Part shown: positions 17,832-28,323 of the stretch, in pieces | Position numbering within the stretch: position 1 is the stretch's first letter | How the letters are laid out: every line of letters begins with the position of its first letter | Source: Pseudobacter ginsenosidimutans | GTDB lineage: Bacteria; Bacteroidota; Bacteroidia; Chitinophagales; Chitinophagaceae | Reading direction: 5' to 3' | NCBI RefSeq assembly: GCF_007970185.1 | Contig: NZ_CP042431.1 | Coordinates: 3,720,001-3,784,000 of the forward strand | DNA length: 64,000 bases | Program-made: the position numbers and the translations under genes | Notes under the pieces: model-generated | What the model was told of the DNA's origin: nothing | Database searches by the model: none | The model's input: only the letters and a program-made list of their open reading frames with translations

Positions 17832-17933
17832 GCATTATAGCCTCCGGCAACCTTTCCTGTAGCAGGATCTCAGAATTTTTTAAAAAAATTGAAAACACAC
17901 TGGTAGGAATCTTTTTTACCGTTGTCTTTATTT

Positions 17934-19139
17934 ATGATGAAAGATTTTGAACAACTTTTCGATGGCTGGGTGGAAGGCACCCTCACTACAGAAGAAGCTT
18001 CCCTGTTCCTGGAAGCCCTGAAGGGTGAGCATCCTGATTTTCCGCAGCTCATCGATCGATTGTTGCAGGAGCCACTGCATACCGGGATGGGAACGGAGGA
18101 ACTTAGGGCGCGCTTGTACAGCGGTATTGCAGCAAAGAAGGCAGCCCAGGAAACACCTGTGCGCAAACTGGTAAGATTCCCGGTGAAATGGGCTGCTGCA
18201 GCAGTCCTGGTACTGATGGCCGGTATTGCCGCCTGGTGGATCGTGAACCATAACCGGCAACCTGAACCAGGCGTTATGGTGGTGAAAGGGGAAATGCCCA
18301 GGCCAGGGGGAGATAAGGCTGTATTGGTGCTGAGCAATGGTAAGCAGCTCTTCCTGGACAGCTCTGCCAATGGCCAGCTGGCGGAACAAGAGGGAAGCCT
18401 CGTGTTCAAATCGGAGGAAGGAAGGATCGATTACCGGCAACAACAGGCAGGAACAACCGAAACTATTGCTTTCAACACATTGAAAACTCCCCGCGGAGGT
18501 CAATACAAACTTACCTTGCCTGATGGCACCAAAGTTTGGCTGAATGCCGCTTCTTCCATCACTTATCCTACCAGTTTCCATGGAAAGGAAAGATCCGTTA
18601 CCATTACCGGCGAGGCTTATTTTGAAGTGGCCAAAATGAAGGCCAGGCGCGGTCCGGGCAATATGCCGTTCAAAGTAAAAGTGGCCGGACTCACCGGCGA
18701 GGGCGGCAATATGGAGATCGAAGTGCTGGGCACGCATTTCAATATCAATGCCTATGTTGACGAACCGGTGGCCAGAACCACCCTGCTGGAAGGCTCCATA
18801 AAACTCGCCAAAGGAAAGGATCGGTTCCTGATGCATCCCGGGCAACAAGCCCAACTGGAAGACAATGGCCAGTTCAGGATCAGCGACAATATCAATCCCG
18901 AAGAAGTGCTTGCCTGGAAGAATGGATTTTTCTACTTCGATCATGCTGATCTGAAAATGGTGATGCGGCAGATTGCAAGATGGTATGATGTAAGTATCGA
19001 ATACCGGCCAGGAGTAACCGATATGAAATTCGGAGGAGAGATCCCCAGGAATGCCAACCTGGATGAAGTACTCAAAATAATGGAGGTGATGAAGATCAGA
19101 TTTATTGTAGAGGAGAAGAAGATCATAGTTATTCCATAA
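17934..19139 (+). CDS. FecR-type anti-sigma factor, cassette 2
   Basis: About 401 residues from the ATG at 17934 (a second ATG follows at once; a TTG at 17922 is less likely). It has a cytoplasmic sigma-binding part, a membrane helix at about 85-105 (AAAAVLVLMAGIAAWWIV) and a periplasmic FecR domain (TPRGGQYKLTLPDGTKVWLN, ITGEAYFEV). The DUF4974-like C-terminal domain (MRQIARWYDVSIEY) completes it. The segment before the FecR domain differs from cassettes 1 and 3 (MPRPGGDKAVLVLSNG instead of PGREGAVLTLADG), so this regulator is the more divergent one. It couples the SusC STN domain to the sigma factor. Confidence 0.93.
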   Translation: MMKDFEQLFDGWVEGTLTTEEASLFLEALKGEHPDFPQLIDRLLQEPLHTGMGTEELRARLYSGIAAKKAAQETPVRKLVRFPVKWAAAAVLVLMAGIAAWWIVNHNRQPEPGVMVVKGEMPRPGGDKAVLVLSNGKQLFLDSSANGQLAEQEGSLVFKSEEGRIDYRQQQAGTTETIAFNTLKTPRGGQYKLTLPDGTKVWLNAASSITYPTSFHGKERSVTITGEAYFEVAKMKARRGPGNMPFKVKVAGLTGEGGNMEIEVLGTHFNINAYVDEPVARTTLLEGSIKLAKGKDRFLMHPGQQAQLEDNGQFRISDNINPEEVLAWKNGFFYFDHADLKMVMRQIARWYDVSIEYRPGVTDMKFGGEIPRNANLDEVLKIMEVMKIRFIVEEKKIIVIP

Positions 19140-19166
19140 ACATTTTATTTCCGGATATCTGTATCG

Positions 19167-19181
19167 GCTTTGTATCAAAGC
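19167..19181 (+). promoter_or_regulatory. FecR-SusC intergenic hairpin, cassette 2
   Basis: A 6-bp stem (GCTTTG with CAAAGC) and 3-nt loop lie in the 99-bp gap between FecR and SusC. The place is equivalent to hairpins in the other cassettes, but the sequence is not shared. The role is inferred; on its own this small stem could be chance. Confidence 0.25.
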
Positions 19182-19238
19182 TGTCAGGAATCGTATTGAC
19201 TATTACCAACTAACTACTGAACATTAACTGCAAAATTC

Positions 19239-22200
19239 ATGAAACGAAGCATAACAAATTTCCCACAAAGAGGGTGTATATGCGAAGTTCCATCCGGCCA
19301 GATTAAGAAAGTAAAAAAGATCCGGATGAAACTAACTGCGCTCATTTTGGTTATAGGCTGCCTGTTCTGCAGTTTGCGGGGGACAGCCCAGGTGGTGACG
19401 CTCTCCGTGAAGAATGCAAAACTGGAAACTGTACTGAAGCAGATCAAGAACCAGACAGGCTATTCGTTTTTTTTCAACGAAGTATTTTATAACAAGGCTT
19501 CAAAAGTAACGCTCAATTTTCAGGGACTTACTTTAACTGAGGCTCTTACGAAGATCTTCAGTCAACAGACGGAATTGGTGTATACCATCGTAGGGAGAAC
19601 AGTGGTGGTAACGGAAAAGGAGAAACCGAAACTGCCTGTTGATTCTGCCGGAAATCCGGCTGCTTCATCAACTGCAAGTTCCGCCAATGCTATTAAAGGA
19701 TTCGTGTACAATAAAAGATTTGAACCGCTCAGCAATGCGAGTATCATGTTACGTGGCACATCCAAAGGTGTTAGTACCGCTGCCAATGGCTCTTTCGAAT
19801 TCAAGGAGGCAAAGCTGGGAGATATGCTGAGAGTAAGTTATATCGGATACAAACCAGTGGATGTAAAAGTGGAATTTTTACAGGGCATCACTGTTATGCT
19901 GGAAGACGCTACCAATGAACTTGACCAGGTAGTGGCGCAGGGTTACAGTAAAACAACCAGGCTGCTGAGTACTTCTTCCGTGGCCCGTGTTTCCGGTGAG
20001 GAGATCGCTCGTCAACCTGTGATGAATCCGCTCATGGCCTTGCAGGGGAAAGTTCCGGGCATGATCGTAACTCCCAACTCCGGGCATGCGGCAGCGCCGG
20101 TTGAGATCACCATCAGGGGTAAAAGCCTTTTATCGGCAGCCAGTCCCAATCCGCTGATCGTGATCGATGGAACACCTATGAATGTTGGCTCCAATGATGG
20201 CGTATTACATGGGGATGGACCTGTACAGGGATGGATGGCCACGCTAAGTCCGGCAGGCAGCCAGAGCCCGCTTTTCGGATTCAACCCGAAGGATATTGAA
20301 AGTATAGAAGTATTGAAAGATCTCGGCTCAACTGCCATCTATGGTTCTTCAGGCGCCAATGGTGTGATACTGATCACTACTAAAAGAGCCAAATCAAATA
20401 CATCCGATCTGAATGTGAGTGTAGGATATGGCATATCCAAAGTGATGCGCTATTTCGATATGCTCAACACAAAACAGTATCTCGAAATGCGGAGGGAGGC
20501 TTACAAGAACGATGGTCTTACACCCATGCCTGCTGATGCTCCGGACCTGCTGCTTTGGGATACTACCAGGTATACTGACTGGCAAAAGGAAATATTTGGT
20601 AACACCGGTAGCAACCTGAATGCGATGATCAGCTATTCGGGGGCGGGCCGCAGCTCAGAAGTTCCATAAGCGCAAGCTACAATACTGTAAGATCCATTAC
20701 CAGGGTCTCAGGTAAGAATGAAGCCATCAATGTAAGGATGGGTGTGGACTTTGCCAGTAATAACCAAAAATTCAAAGTATCGGCTACAGCAGCGTACACC
20801 TATACGCTGGCCAATATGGTGAGTACGCCCATTCTGAGCAAACTACCTCCCAATGCACCACCGCTGCTGGACTCTGCAGGTGAGATCAACTTCAGGGGAT
20901 ATGCAGGAACTATTGGTGTTATCGAAAGTACAGGCATTCAAAACCTGTTCCAGCCGATCGACAGCCGCACCAATGCCCTTATGACCAATTTCAAAGTAAG
21001 CTATCAACTGGCGAAAGGGCTCTCCGTTATTTCAAATCTTGGACTGATCCGGTCAAACAATGAAAGTTGGGCACTGACACCTATCAGGTCCCTGAATCCA
21101 GCGATGAACCCAACAGGACAAACCGTGCATTCCAGGGGAACGAACAGTACGTTCACATTCGAGCCTCAGCTCAGTTACGATACCTGGATCGGTAAAGGAA
21201 AGCTGGCCATCCTTGCCGGCGCTACTTTAAAGAACGAGAAAAGAGAAAGCCTGAGCACGATGGCAATTGGTTTCACCAATGATGCCCTCCTGCGCTCCAT
21301 TATGGCCGCTCCATTCTCCTTTAGCGCCAATACTTATTCTCCCTACAAATATTTCGGCGTATTGGGAAGAGTGGAGTATATCTGGGATAATAAATACGTA
21401 ATGAATCTGACGGGAAGGAGGGATGGTTCTTCCAGGTTCGGTCCGGGCAATCGTTTCGGGAACTTTGGTTCCATCGGCGCTGCATGGATCGCTACTGCAG
21501 AGCCCTGGATCGCCAAAACGCTTGCGCCTGTAGTAAGTATGCTGAAGTTCCATGCCAATTACGGCACAGCCGGATCAGACGGCGGAGGCGATTACCAGTA
21601 CCTTACCCAATGGGGAAGAAAGGAAATGCCGGTGTATGGCGGCGTGGCGCCGATGGTAAGCATGCATGCCGTTAACCAGGATTATCACTGGCAGTCGAGC
21701 AAAGAGATAAACCTTGGTATGGAAGTGGGATTTGGAAAAGACAGCCGTGTATCAATGTCACTCAACTATTACAACAGGCGAACAGGTGATCAGCTGCTCG
21801 GCAATCCCACACCGATCTATACAGGGTTCCCAACTGTATATGGTAACTGGAATGCAGTGGTAGATAATAAAGGATATGAAGGCAGAATAGTTATACAGGC
21901 GATACAAAAGAAAAACTTTGGCTGGAACATGAGTGTGAATGGCGGATTCAACAGGAACATGTTGAGGTCTTATCCCGGCATCGAGAACTCTCCTGACTTC
22001 TATAAATACGTGGTGGGAGAATCAACACAGAATATTTACCTGCTGAATTATGTGGGCGTGGATCCGATGACAGGAAACTACCAGTTCCAGGATTACAATG
22101 GAGATGGATCTATCGATCCCAGTTCTCATTTCAACAATCCTCCGCTAACCTTCCCGAGCGATGTACAGAAAGTGATGTTACTGGGACCGAAATTCACCGG

Positions 22201-22654
22201 AGGTATTGATCATAACCTGCGATACAAAAACTTTTCACTGAATCTAAGCTTCAGCTACAGGTTCCAGAATGGAATGGAGGCTTTCAGAACGGCTCAGAAT
22301 CCCGGAACGATGGGAAATATTACCGTGGAGATGTTCAATAACCGCTGGCGGAAACCAGGCGACAATGCCAAATACTCCAGGTTCACCACTACTTACAATC
22401 AGCCTTATGCGAGAGAGCTTTCCAATCTTGGTTATGTGGATGCTTCCAGTCTGCGCATGAATAATATTTCCTTTTCGTGGTCGCTCACGGAAAAGATCTA
22501 TCGTAAGCTCGGACTAAAGGGAGCTTTCGTCAGCATCAATGCGGGGAATATTTTCGTGATCACGAAGTACCAGGGCCTCGATCCCGATATTCAAAGCATC
22601 AACGTGATGCCACCCACCAAAGACATCGTTCTGAATATTAACATCACCCTCTAA
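19239..22654 (+). pseudogene. SusC/RagA-family TonB-dependent receptor with one-base frameshift, cassette 2
   Basis: The receptor is split into a 5' part (19239-20669) and a 3' part in another frame (open from about 20642, ending 22654). Adding one G to the run of five at 20639-20643 restores SYSGGGPQLRSS and a protein of about 1138 residues, close to the 1121 of cassette 1. The 5' part has a signal peptide (MKLTALILVIGCLFCSLRGTA, from an internal ATG at 19326), STN domain, CarboxypepD_reg-like domain and plug with IEVLKDLGSTAIYGSSGANG. The 3' part is the barrel. There is no other damage, so either the sequence has an error in the G-run or the gene is recently broken or phase-variable. The SusD partner follows 9 bp later and is intact. 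Confidence 0.85.
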
Positions 22655-22663
22655 TGCTGAGCC

Positions 22664-24139
22664 ATGCGAAATCTAAAACAAATCATCATCATACTGGCAG
22701 GATTGGTTGCGATGAGTTCCTGCGAAAAACTTGTAACTATAGACGATCCCATCGATACCATCACCACCAACCAGGTATTCAGGGACGATGTGCAGGCCAA
22801 AGCAGCGATGGCCGGTGTGTATTCCAAATTGGCAAACGGGAATGGTGAAGGCTCAGCCGCCGAACTGTTCAGCGCCGGCCTCTCTACCGTGCTTGGAGGA
22901 TTATCTTCTGATGAATTGTCCGTCAGGATAGCAGGAACTGATAATCCCTACTTACAATTCAGCACCAATAAGATCCTTGTTCAGAATGCGACCTCGCCTG
23001 CACTCTGGTCATCTGCCTATCTCACTATCTACAATGCCAATGGTGTGATAGAAGGTATTGCTGCTTCCACTTCTTCTTTGCTCTCGCAGGGGGTGAGAAA
23101 AAAACTGACAGCCGAATCCAAATTCATCAGAGCGTTCTGTTATTTCTATCTCGTGAATTTCTTTGGCGACCTGCCGCTGGCATTGACAGTGGATTTCAAC
23201 CAAACAAGGTATTACACCAGAACACCTGTTGCGGATGTTTACAAACAGATCATCAAAGACCTGAAAGAAGCGCAGGCCGATCTGCCCACGGAGAATACCG
23301 GACCTGGGAACACCAGGATCTATGCCGATAAATGGGCAGCTACAGCCCTCCTGGCAAGAGCGTATTTGTATATACGCGATTATGAGAATGCTTATAAGGA
23401 AGCAAGCGCCGTGATTGCCAACACAGCACAGTTCGGTCTTGAAATGGATCTGACTAAACCATTTCTCAAAACGAGCCGGGAAGCGATCTGGCAATTTGAG
23501 AACTACACCACCAATTATTCAAGAGGCAATGCCACCGGAGAAGGCGCATTCCTGATCCCGGGCAGGAACAGTGAGGCTGATCCCCAGTTCTCGTTGATCT
23601 ATTATCATATGACCGATGAACTGGTGCAGGCTTTTGAACCAACAGACAAAAGGCTTGCACAATGGGTAGGCATTTCTCCGGTGAACAATACAGGCAGCCC
23701 AAGATATTTCGCATTCAAATACAAGATGGGATATTATAACAGGGTCATTGGCGGCGAGGCAACGGAATACTATACCGCTCTGCGTCTTGCTGAACAATTC
23801 CTGATCAGGGCGGAAGCTGCAGCCAATGGTGCAGCAGCACTTACCGATGCTATCGATGATCTGAATGTGATCAGGTTCAGGGCAGGGCTCAATGATCTGC
23901 CGGATAATTTGTCGCAGCAGGATGTATTCACAGCAATCGAAAAAGAAAGAAGGATTGAGCTCTTCCTGGAATGGGGCCATCGCTGGTTCGATCTGAAAAG
24001 GAGCGGCAAGGCCAGCTCAGTACTTTCTCAAATGTTTGCCAAACAACCCTGGGCAGGCGATTATCAGCTGCTCTATCCGATACCTGTAAACGAAATTATC
24101 AATAACAGGAATCTCGCTCCCAATCCTGGTTACAACTAA
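22664..24139 (+). CDS. SusD/RagB-family outer-membrane lipoprotein, cassette 2
   Basis: A 491-residue surface lipoprotein with a lipobox at Cys20 (AMSSC). SusD-fold signatures are AESKFIRAFCYFYLVNFFGD, LRLAEQFLIRAEA and WGHRWFDLKRSG, with LLYPIPVNEI near the C-terminus. It pairs with the SusC encoded just upstream to capture and import an unknown ligand. It is closely similar to the SusD of cassette 1, for example YLTIYNANGVIEGIAASTS. It is intact even though its SusC partner gene reads as frameshifted, which argues the pair may still be in use. The next gene starts 12 bp on. Confidence 0.95.
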   Translation: MRNLKQIIIILAGLVAMSSCEKLVTIDDPIDTITTNQVFRDDVQAKAAMAGVYSKLANGNGEGSAAELFSAGLSTVLGGLSSDELSVRIAGTDNPYLQFSTNKILVQNATSPALWSSAYLTIYNANGVIEGIAASTSSLLSQGVRKKLTAESKFIRAFCYFYLVNFFGDLPLALTVDFNQTRYYTRTPVADVYKQIIKDLKEAQADLPTENTGPGNTRIYADKWAATALLARAYLYIRDYENAYKEASAVIANTAQFGLEMDLTKPFLKTSREAIWQFENYTTNYSRGNATGEGAFLIPGRNSEADPQFSLIYYHMTDELVQAFEPTDKRLAQWVGISPVNNTGSPRYFAFKYKMGYYNRVIGGEATEYYTALRLAEQFLIRAEAAANGAAALTDAIDDLNVIRFRAGLNDLPDNLSQQDVFTAIEKERRIELFLEWGHRWFDLKRSGKASSVLSQMFAKQPWAGDYQLLYPIPVNEIINNRNLAPNPGYN

Positions 24140-24151
24140 AGCCTACTGCAA

Positions 24152-24927
24152 ATGAAAAATATACGATCATCTATCATTGCCATGCTTTGTATTGTACTGC
24201 TGAATGCATGCGAAAAAAATGATACGCCAGGCGTGGCTTCCCTGAATATTTTCAATGGAATAACAGGGACCGGTACACTGGTCACCAACTTCCATGGTAC
24301 AGAGCCCCTGGTCTGGTTCAGGACTGCCCACAAATTGTATTATGGTGACCCCGGCGATATAGCCGCGTACAACTCAGTCAGGAACAGGTTCTATTCCTAT
24401 AGCGGCCACCAGCGTATTGCCTTTTTTGAATTCCCTGATACCCTGGCGCACAGTAAGCCGGTAACGGAAGTGCAGGTAGACCTTCCCGTTAGTTCCATCA
24501 ATACCCTCTTCCTGACTGGCACAACAGAAGCTCCCGATACCCTGTTCCTTCGCGATGTATTGCCTTATCATCCATAACAGACAGCACAGCAGGCATCCGT
24601 GTGGTTAACCTTGTGAAAGGTCTTACGGTGAGTGTGAATCTGCAGGGAGAGTCCGGTGGCAGCGAGGTGGAAAGCCTGGGGTACAAAGCTGTATCGGCGT
24701 TCAAAGACCATGAGGTAAAGAAAGATGCAAAAATATACGAGTTCGAGATCAGGGATAAGACTAACGGCAACCTGATCACTACACAAACGATCGACACCAG
24801 GGACCGGGATATCGGATATGGTATTTCCAACCTGTATCGCTTCAGGAATTTCACCATCATTCTGTTTGGAGATAAGGACGATACTGGTGCAGGCGCACCA
24901 AGGTCTGTAGTCATGAGCAATAATTAA
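24152..24927 (+). pseudogene. Small lipoprotein with one-base frameshift, DUF4397-like, cassette 2
   Basis: A lipoprotein (lipobox at about Cys16, LLNAC) whose frame closes after LPYHP at 24577. The homologous C-terminal half continues in another frame up to 24927. Restoring one base near 24572-24575 gives YHPITDSTAGIRVVNL, which lines up with the cassette 1 protein (YFPETDSSLAIRFVNL), and a total of about 258 residues against 267 there. Only a single base is missing. This is the second one-base deletion in this cassette. A sequencing error or a recent mutation are both possible. Function unknown; probably an accessory of SusCD. Confidence 0.75.
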
Positions 24928-24947
24928 TCACGCTGAAAAAAATAATT

Positions 24948-25874
24948 ATGAGCATTATCCTAAAAATTGAACATCTGTCGCACCGTTACAGCAGCAGCTG
25001 GGCTGTGCGCGATCTCAACATCGAGATCGGACAAACAGGTATCGTGGGATTGCTGGGCTCCAACGGAGCCGGCAAATCAACTACCATGAACATCATCTGT
25101 GGTGTGCTGAATCAAACTGAAGGCAAGGTGACGGTTAACGGTTTCGATATCCGCGAACAACCGGAGGAAGCAAAAAAAGATATCGGCTTCCTTCCGCAAA
25201 CGCCGCCGCTGTACACTGATTTCACCATCGATGAATACCTGCATTATACCGCTAACCTGCGGGCAATGGACAAAACGAAGATCAAAGCAGCAGTGGAAGA
25301 AGTAAAAGAGAAAACAGGCATCGGTCATTTCAGCAGCAGACTGATCAAGAATTTATCCGGTGGTTATCGTCAGCGTGTAGGTATTGCACAGGCGCTGATC
25401 CACAAACCCAAACTGGTGGTGCTGGATGAGCCCACCAATGGCCTCGATCCCAATCAACTGATCGAAGCAAGGAAAATGATCAGGGAAATTGCGCAGGAGC
25501 ATGCAGTACTGTTGAGTTCACATATACTTTCGGAGATCCGTTTGCTTTGCAAAGATGTGATCATGATCGAAGCGGGCAGGATGGTGTTCTCGGATTCCAT
25601 GGATGCATTCGATAATTATTTGTCGCCCAGCAGCCTCCTGGTTACATTGGAGAACATGCCTGCGGAATCAGCCCTGCTGGCCATCAAAGGAGTGAACAGA
25701 GTGGAAATGCTGACCGGCAAACAGGTTCGCATTTATTTCGAACCAGGTCTGGTGATCAACGAACGCATCGTGGAAGCAAGTTTACAGAATAACTGGAGGT
25801 TGATGGAGATCAGCGCAGACAAGACCTTACTGGACGACACATTCAAACAACTCTCCATTCAGTCTGCCAACTAA
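24948..25874 (+). CDS. ABC transporter ATP-binding protein, GldA-like, cassette 2
   Basis: A 308-residue cytoplasmic ATPase. It has Walker A GSNGAGKST, signature LSGGYRQRVG, Walker B LVVLDEPTNGLD and H-loop LLSSH. The C-terminal region (INERIVEASLQNNWRLMEI) departs from cassettes 1 and 3, which share ITERIIAAGVQ. Since two permeases follow it, this single ATPase may serve a heterodimeric membrane partner. The gap to the first permease is 58 bp, longer than the 10 bp seen in cassettes 1 and 3. Confidence 0.93.
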   Translation: MSIILKIEHLSHRYSSSWAVRDLNIEIGQTGIVGLLGSNGAGKSTTMNIICGVLNQTEGKVTVNGFDIREQPEEAKKDIGFLPQTPPLYTDFTIDEYLHYTANLRAMDKTKIKAAVEEVKEKTGIGHFSSRLIKNLSGGYRQRVGIAQALIHKPKLVVLDEPTNGLDPNQLIEARKMIREIAQEHAVLLSSHILSEIRLLCKDVIMIEAGRMVFSDSMDAFDNYLSPSSLLVTLENMPAESALLAIKGVNRVEMLTGKQVRIYFEPGLVINERIVEASLQNNWRLMEISADKTLLDDTFKQLSIQSAN

Positions 25875-25932
25875 ATGATGGCATAGCTTACTTCATACTA
25901 TTTCCCTACTTAACAAGCATAAATACCAATCT

Positions 25933-28290
25933 ATGAAGATGGTAATTCAAATCGCAAAGGCAGAGTTGCGAAACCTGTTCTATTCCCCTGTGGCATGGTT
26001 TCTGACCATATCCTTCCTGGTCTTATTCGCCTGGATGTATACCACGCAACTGTATATGATGGTGAAAATGCAGGAAGCCTATATGGAGATCAAACCCGAT
26101 TTCAAAGACCTGGGACCCTTTCCATTGACGATGGCATTTTTCATGCCGCCCAATGGAGTGCTCAAGCTGGTGCTGGAAAATCTGTACCTGTTCATACCGT
26201 TGCTGACGATGGGATTAATGGGGCGTGAAACACAGATGGGGACCATCAAACTTTTGTACTCTTCGCCTGTAAAGCTCCGCCAGATCGTTGGCGGAAAATT
26301 CCTGGGCATCATGGTGTACAATATACTGCTGGTATCTATCGCAGGTGTGTTCATGTTCACTTTCTTTTTCTTCATGAGGTCGCCCGATTACGGTCTGTTC
26401 ATTTCTTCTGTGCTCGGTCTGTTCCTTCTGGCATGTGCTTATACCGCCATAGGATTATTTGTGAGCAGCCTTACCAGTTACCAGATCCTGGCCGCACTCG
26501 GCACATTCCTGATCGTGTTTGTACTGTCGAAGATCGACGGGCTCTGGCAGAAATATGATATCCTTCGGGATATCACTTATTTCTTCTACCTGCCCGGCCG
26601 CACCAGCAGGATGATGAAGGGACTGATCGCAACGAAAGATATCGTTTACTATGCCATGATGGTATTCATGTTCCTCGGCTTTACGCTCATCAGGTTGAAA
26701 AGCCTGCGTGAGTCCAAACCCTGGTATGTAAAAACACTGCGCGTAGTGATGGTTGTTATGATCACCATATCGGTGGGATATTTCTTATCCCTTCCTGTTA
26801 CCACAAAGTACTGGGACCTTACGGCGGGAGAGCGGAATACTATCCATCCCAATACTAAAAAAGTAGTGGCCGATCTGAATGAAGGGCCGATGGAAGTGAC
26901 CCTGTATGTGAACCTGCTTGGCGGCGCCGCTCAATATGGATTACCGGAGTGGAGGAATGAGTACCTCAACAAAGTTTGGGAAAAGATCCTTCGATTCAAA
27001 ACCGATATCCGGTTCAAATATGTGTATTACTATTATTATGATAAGAGTATGGATGGCGGTGCGTTGGCAGAGATCTTTCCCGGAAAGAACAATGAAGAAA
27101 TGGCGCGCGAAATGGCGCAGGCCTTCTATGTGAATGTGAAGAAATTCAAGCCTTATTCAGCAATCAGGGATAGCATCGATCTCGATCCTGAAGGACAGCG
27201 CCTGTTAATTCAGTTGTCTTATAAGGGAAGAAAAGAATTCCTCCGCACTTACAATGGTTCTGAGGTGGAATCCACCTTTGCCACAGAAGAGAATATGGCA
27301 GCGGCTTTCAAGCGTCTGGCGCATCCTGAAAGTATTCCACGGATCTTATACACCTCCGATAACCTGGAAAGGAGTCTTTGGAGAGGAGGCGAAAGGGAAC
27401 ATCATAATTTCATGTCTAAGCAGTTCAGCAATGGCTTGTATAATCTGGGTTTTGATGTAGATTCCATTTCACTTGAGAAAGAAGAGATCCCGTCAAATAT
27501 TACTGCGCTGGTAGTAGCTGATCCAAAAACGGCTTTCAGTGAAACTGTTTACCGAAAGATCAAAAAATATATGGACGATGGAGGCAATATCGTGTTCATG
27601 GGAGAACCCGGGAAACAGGAATTGCTTAACCCGCTGATCAGGGATCTTGGTGTGCAAATGCTGGATGGTAACCTGGTGGAGCCAACCTGGCATGAAAAGC
27701 CGGATATGGTGAATCCTTATTACACACGTGCTGCTCCTGCATTGGCCGATGAAATAGGGCTCTGGCAAGTGAGTGAAAAGTGGAAGGAAGAATATTTCAG
27801 GGATACCGCGAAAATGCTGATGCCAGGTGTAGCTGCGATTTCTTATACAGATAGTATTGGTTCCGTCAAAAAGCCACTGCTCCTCACCGTTGGTACCAGC
27901 ACCTGGATCAAGAAGGGAAAACTGGTAGTGGATTCAGCCGATGTAAAGTACAGCCAGGAAGATGGCGATGTGAAAGGTTCATTCCCAACTGTATTGCAAT
28001 TGACCAGACAGGTAGGCAACAGGCAGCAGAAAGCCGCCATTTACGGAGATGCGGATTTTATCAACAATATGAGATGGAAGAATGGGGAAGTGATCAATCG
28101 TGCAGTCTACTCCTGGATGACAGAGAATGCATACCCCGTATATGCCTTTCCGTACGTATGGCCGAAAGATAATCTCTTCCTGATCAAACCACGCACCGCG
28201 AAAATATTCCATATAGCATCTGTATGGATCCTGCCTTCCATTTTGCTGATCACGGCAATTGTGGTATTGGTCAGAAGGAAGAGAAAATAG
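25933..28290 (+). CDS. ABC-2 permease fused to GldG-like domain, first of two, cassette 2
   Basis: A 785-residue inner-membrane protein. N-terminal ABC-2 membrane segments (to about 290) include LLTMGLMGRETQMGTIKLLY and SSLTSYQILAALGTFLIVFV. A GldG-like periplasmic part follows (NTIHPNTKKVVADLNEGPME, VTLYVNLLGG; GGNIVFMGEPGKQELLNP), and a C-terminal helix ends in VRRKRK. It is followed after 33 bp by a paralogue, so the membrane part of this transporter may be a heterodimer. The loop after HLPGRT-type residues reads YLPGRTSRM, like its neighbour and unlike cassettes 1 and 3. Substrate unknown. Confidence 0.9.
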   Translation: MKMVIQIAKAELRNLFYSPVAWFLTISFLVLFAWMYTTQLYMMVKMQEAYMEIKPDFKDLGPFPLTMAFFMPPNGVLKLVLENLYLFIPLLTMGLMGRETQMGTIKLLYSSPVKLRQIVGGKFLGIMVYNILLVSIAGVFMFTFFFFMRSPDYGLFISSVLGLFLLACAYTAIGLFVSSLTSYQILAALGTFLIVFVLSKIDGLWQKYDILRDITYFFYLPGRTSRMMKGLIATKDIVYYAMMVFMFLGFTLIRLKSLRESKPWYVKTLRVVMVVMITISVGYFLSLPVTTKYWDLTAGERNTIHPNTKKVVADLNEGPMEVTLYVNLLGGAAQYGLPEWRNEYLNKVWEKILRFKTDIRFKYVYYYYYDKSMDGGALAEIFPGKNNEEMAREMAQAFYVNVKKFKPYSAIRDSIDLDPEGQRLLIQLSYKGRKEFLRTYNGSEVESTFATEENMAAAFKRLAHPESIPRILYTSDNLERSLWRGGEREHHNFMSKQFSNGLYNLGFDVDSISLEKEEIPSNITALVVADPKTAFSETVYRKIKKYMDDGGNIVFMGEPGKQELLNPLIRDLGVQMLDGNLVEPTWHEKPDMVNPYYTRAAPALADEIGLWQVSEKWKEEYFRDTAKMLMPGVAAISYTDSIGSVKKPLLLTVGTSTWIKKGKLVVDSADVKYSQEDGDVKGSFPTVLQLTRQVGNRQQKAAIYGDADFINNMRWKNGEVINRAVYSWMTENAYPVYAFPYVWPKDNLFLIKPRTAKIFHIASVWILPSILLITAIVVLVRRKRK

Positions 28291-28323
28291 AACCTATTAA
28301 GTAACTGCATAAATTTCACATCA

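Noticed and set aside
17928-19178. Long open frame (416 codons) on the minus strand opposite the cassette 2 FecR
   Set aside because: FecR on the plus strand is a full, well-recognised family member. The antisense translation is histidine/leucine-rich with no domain or ribosome-binding site.
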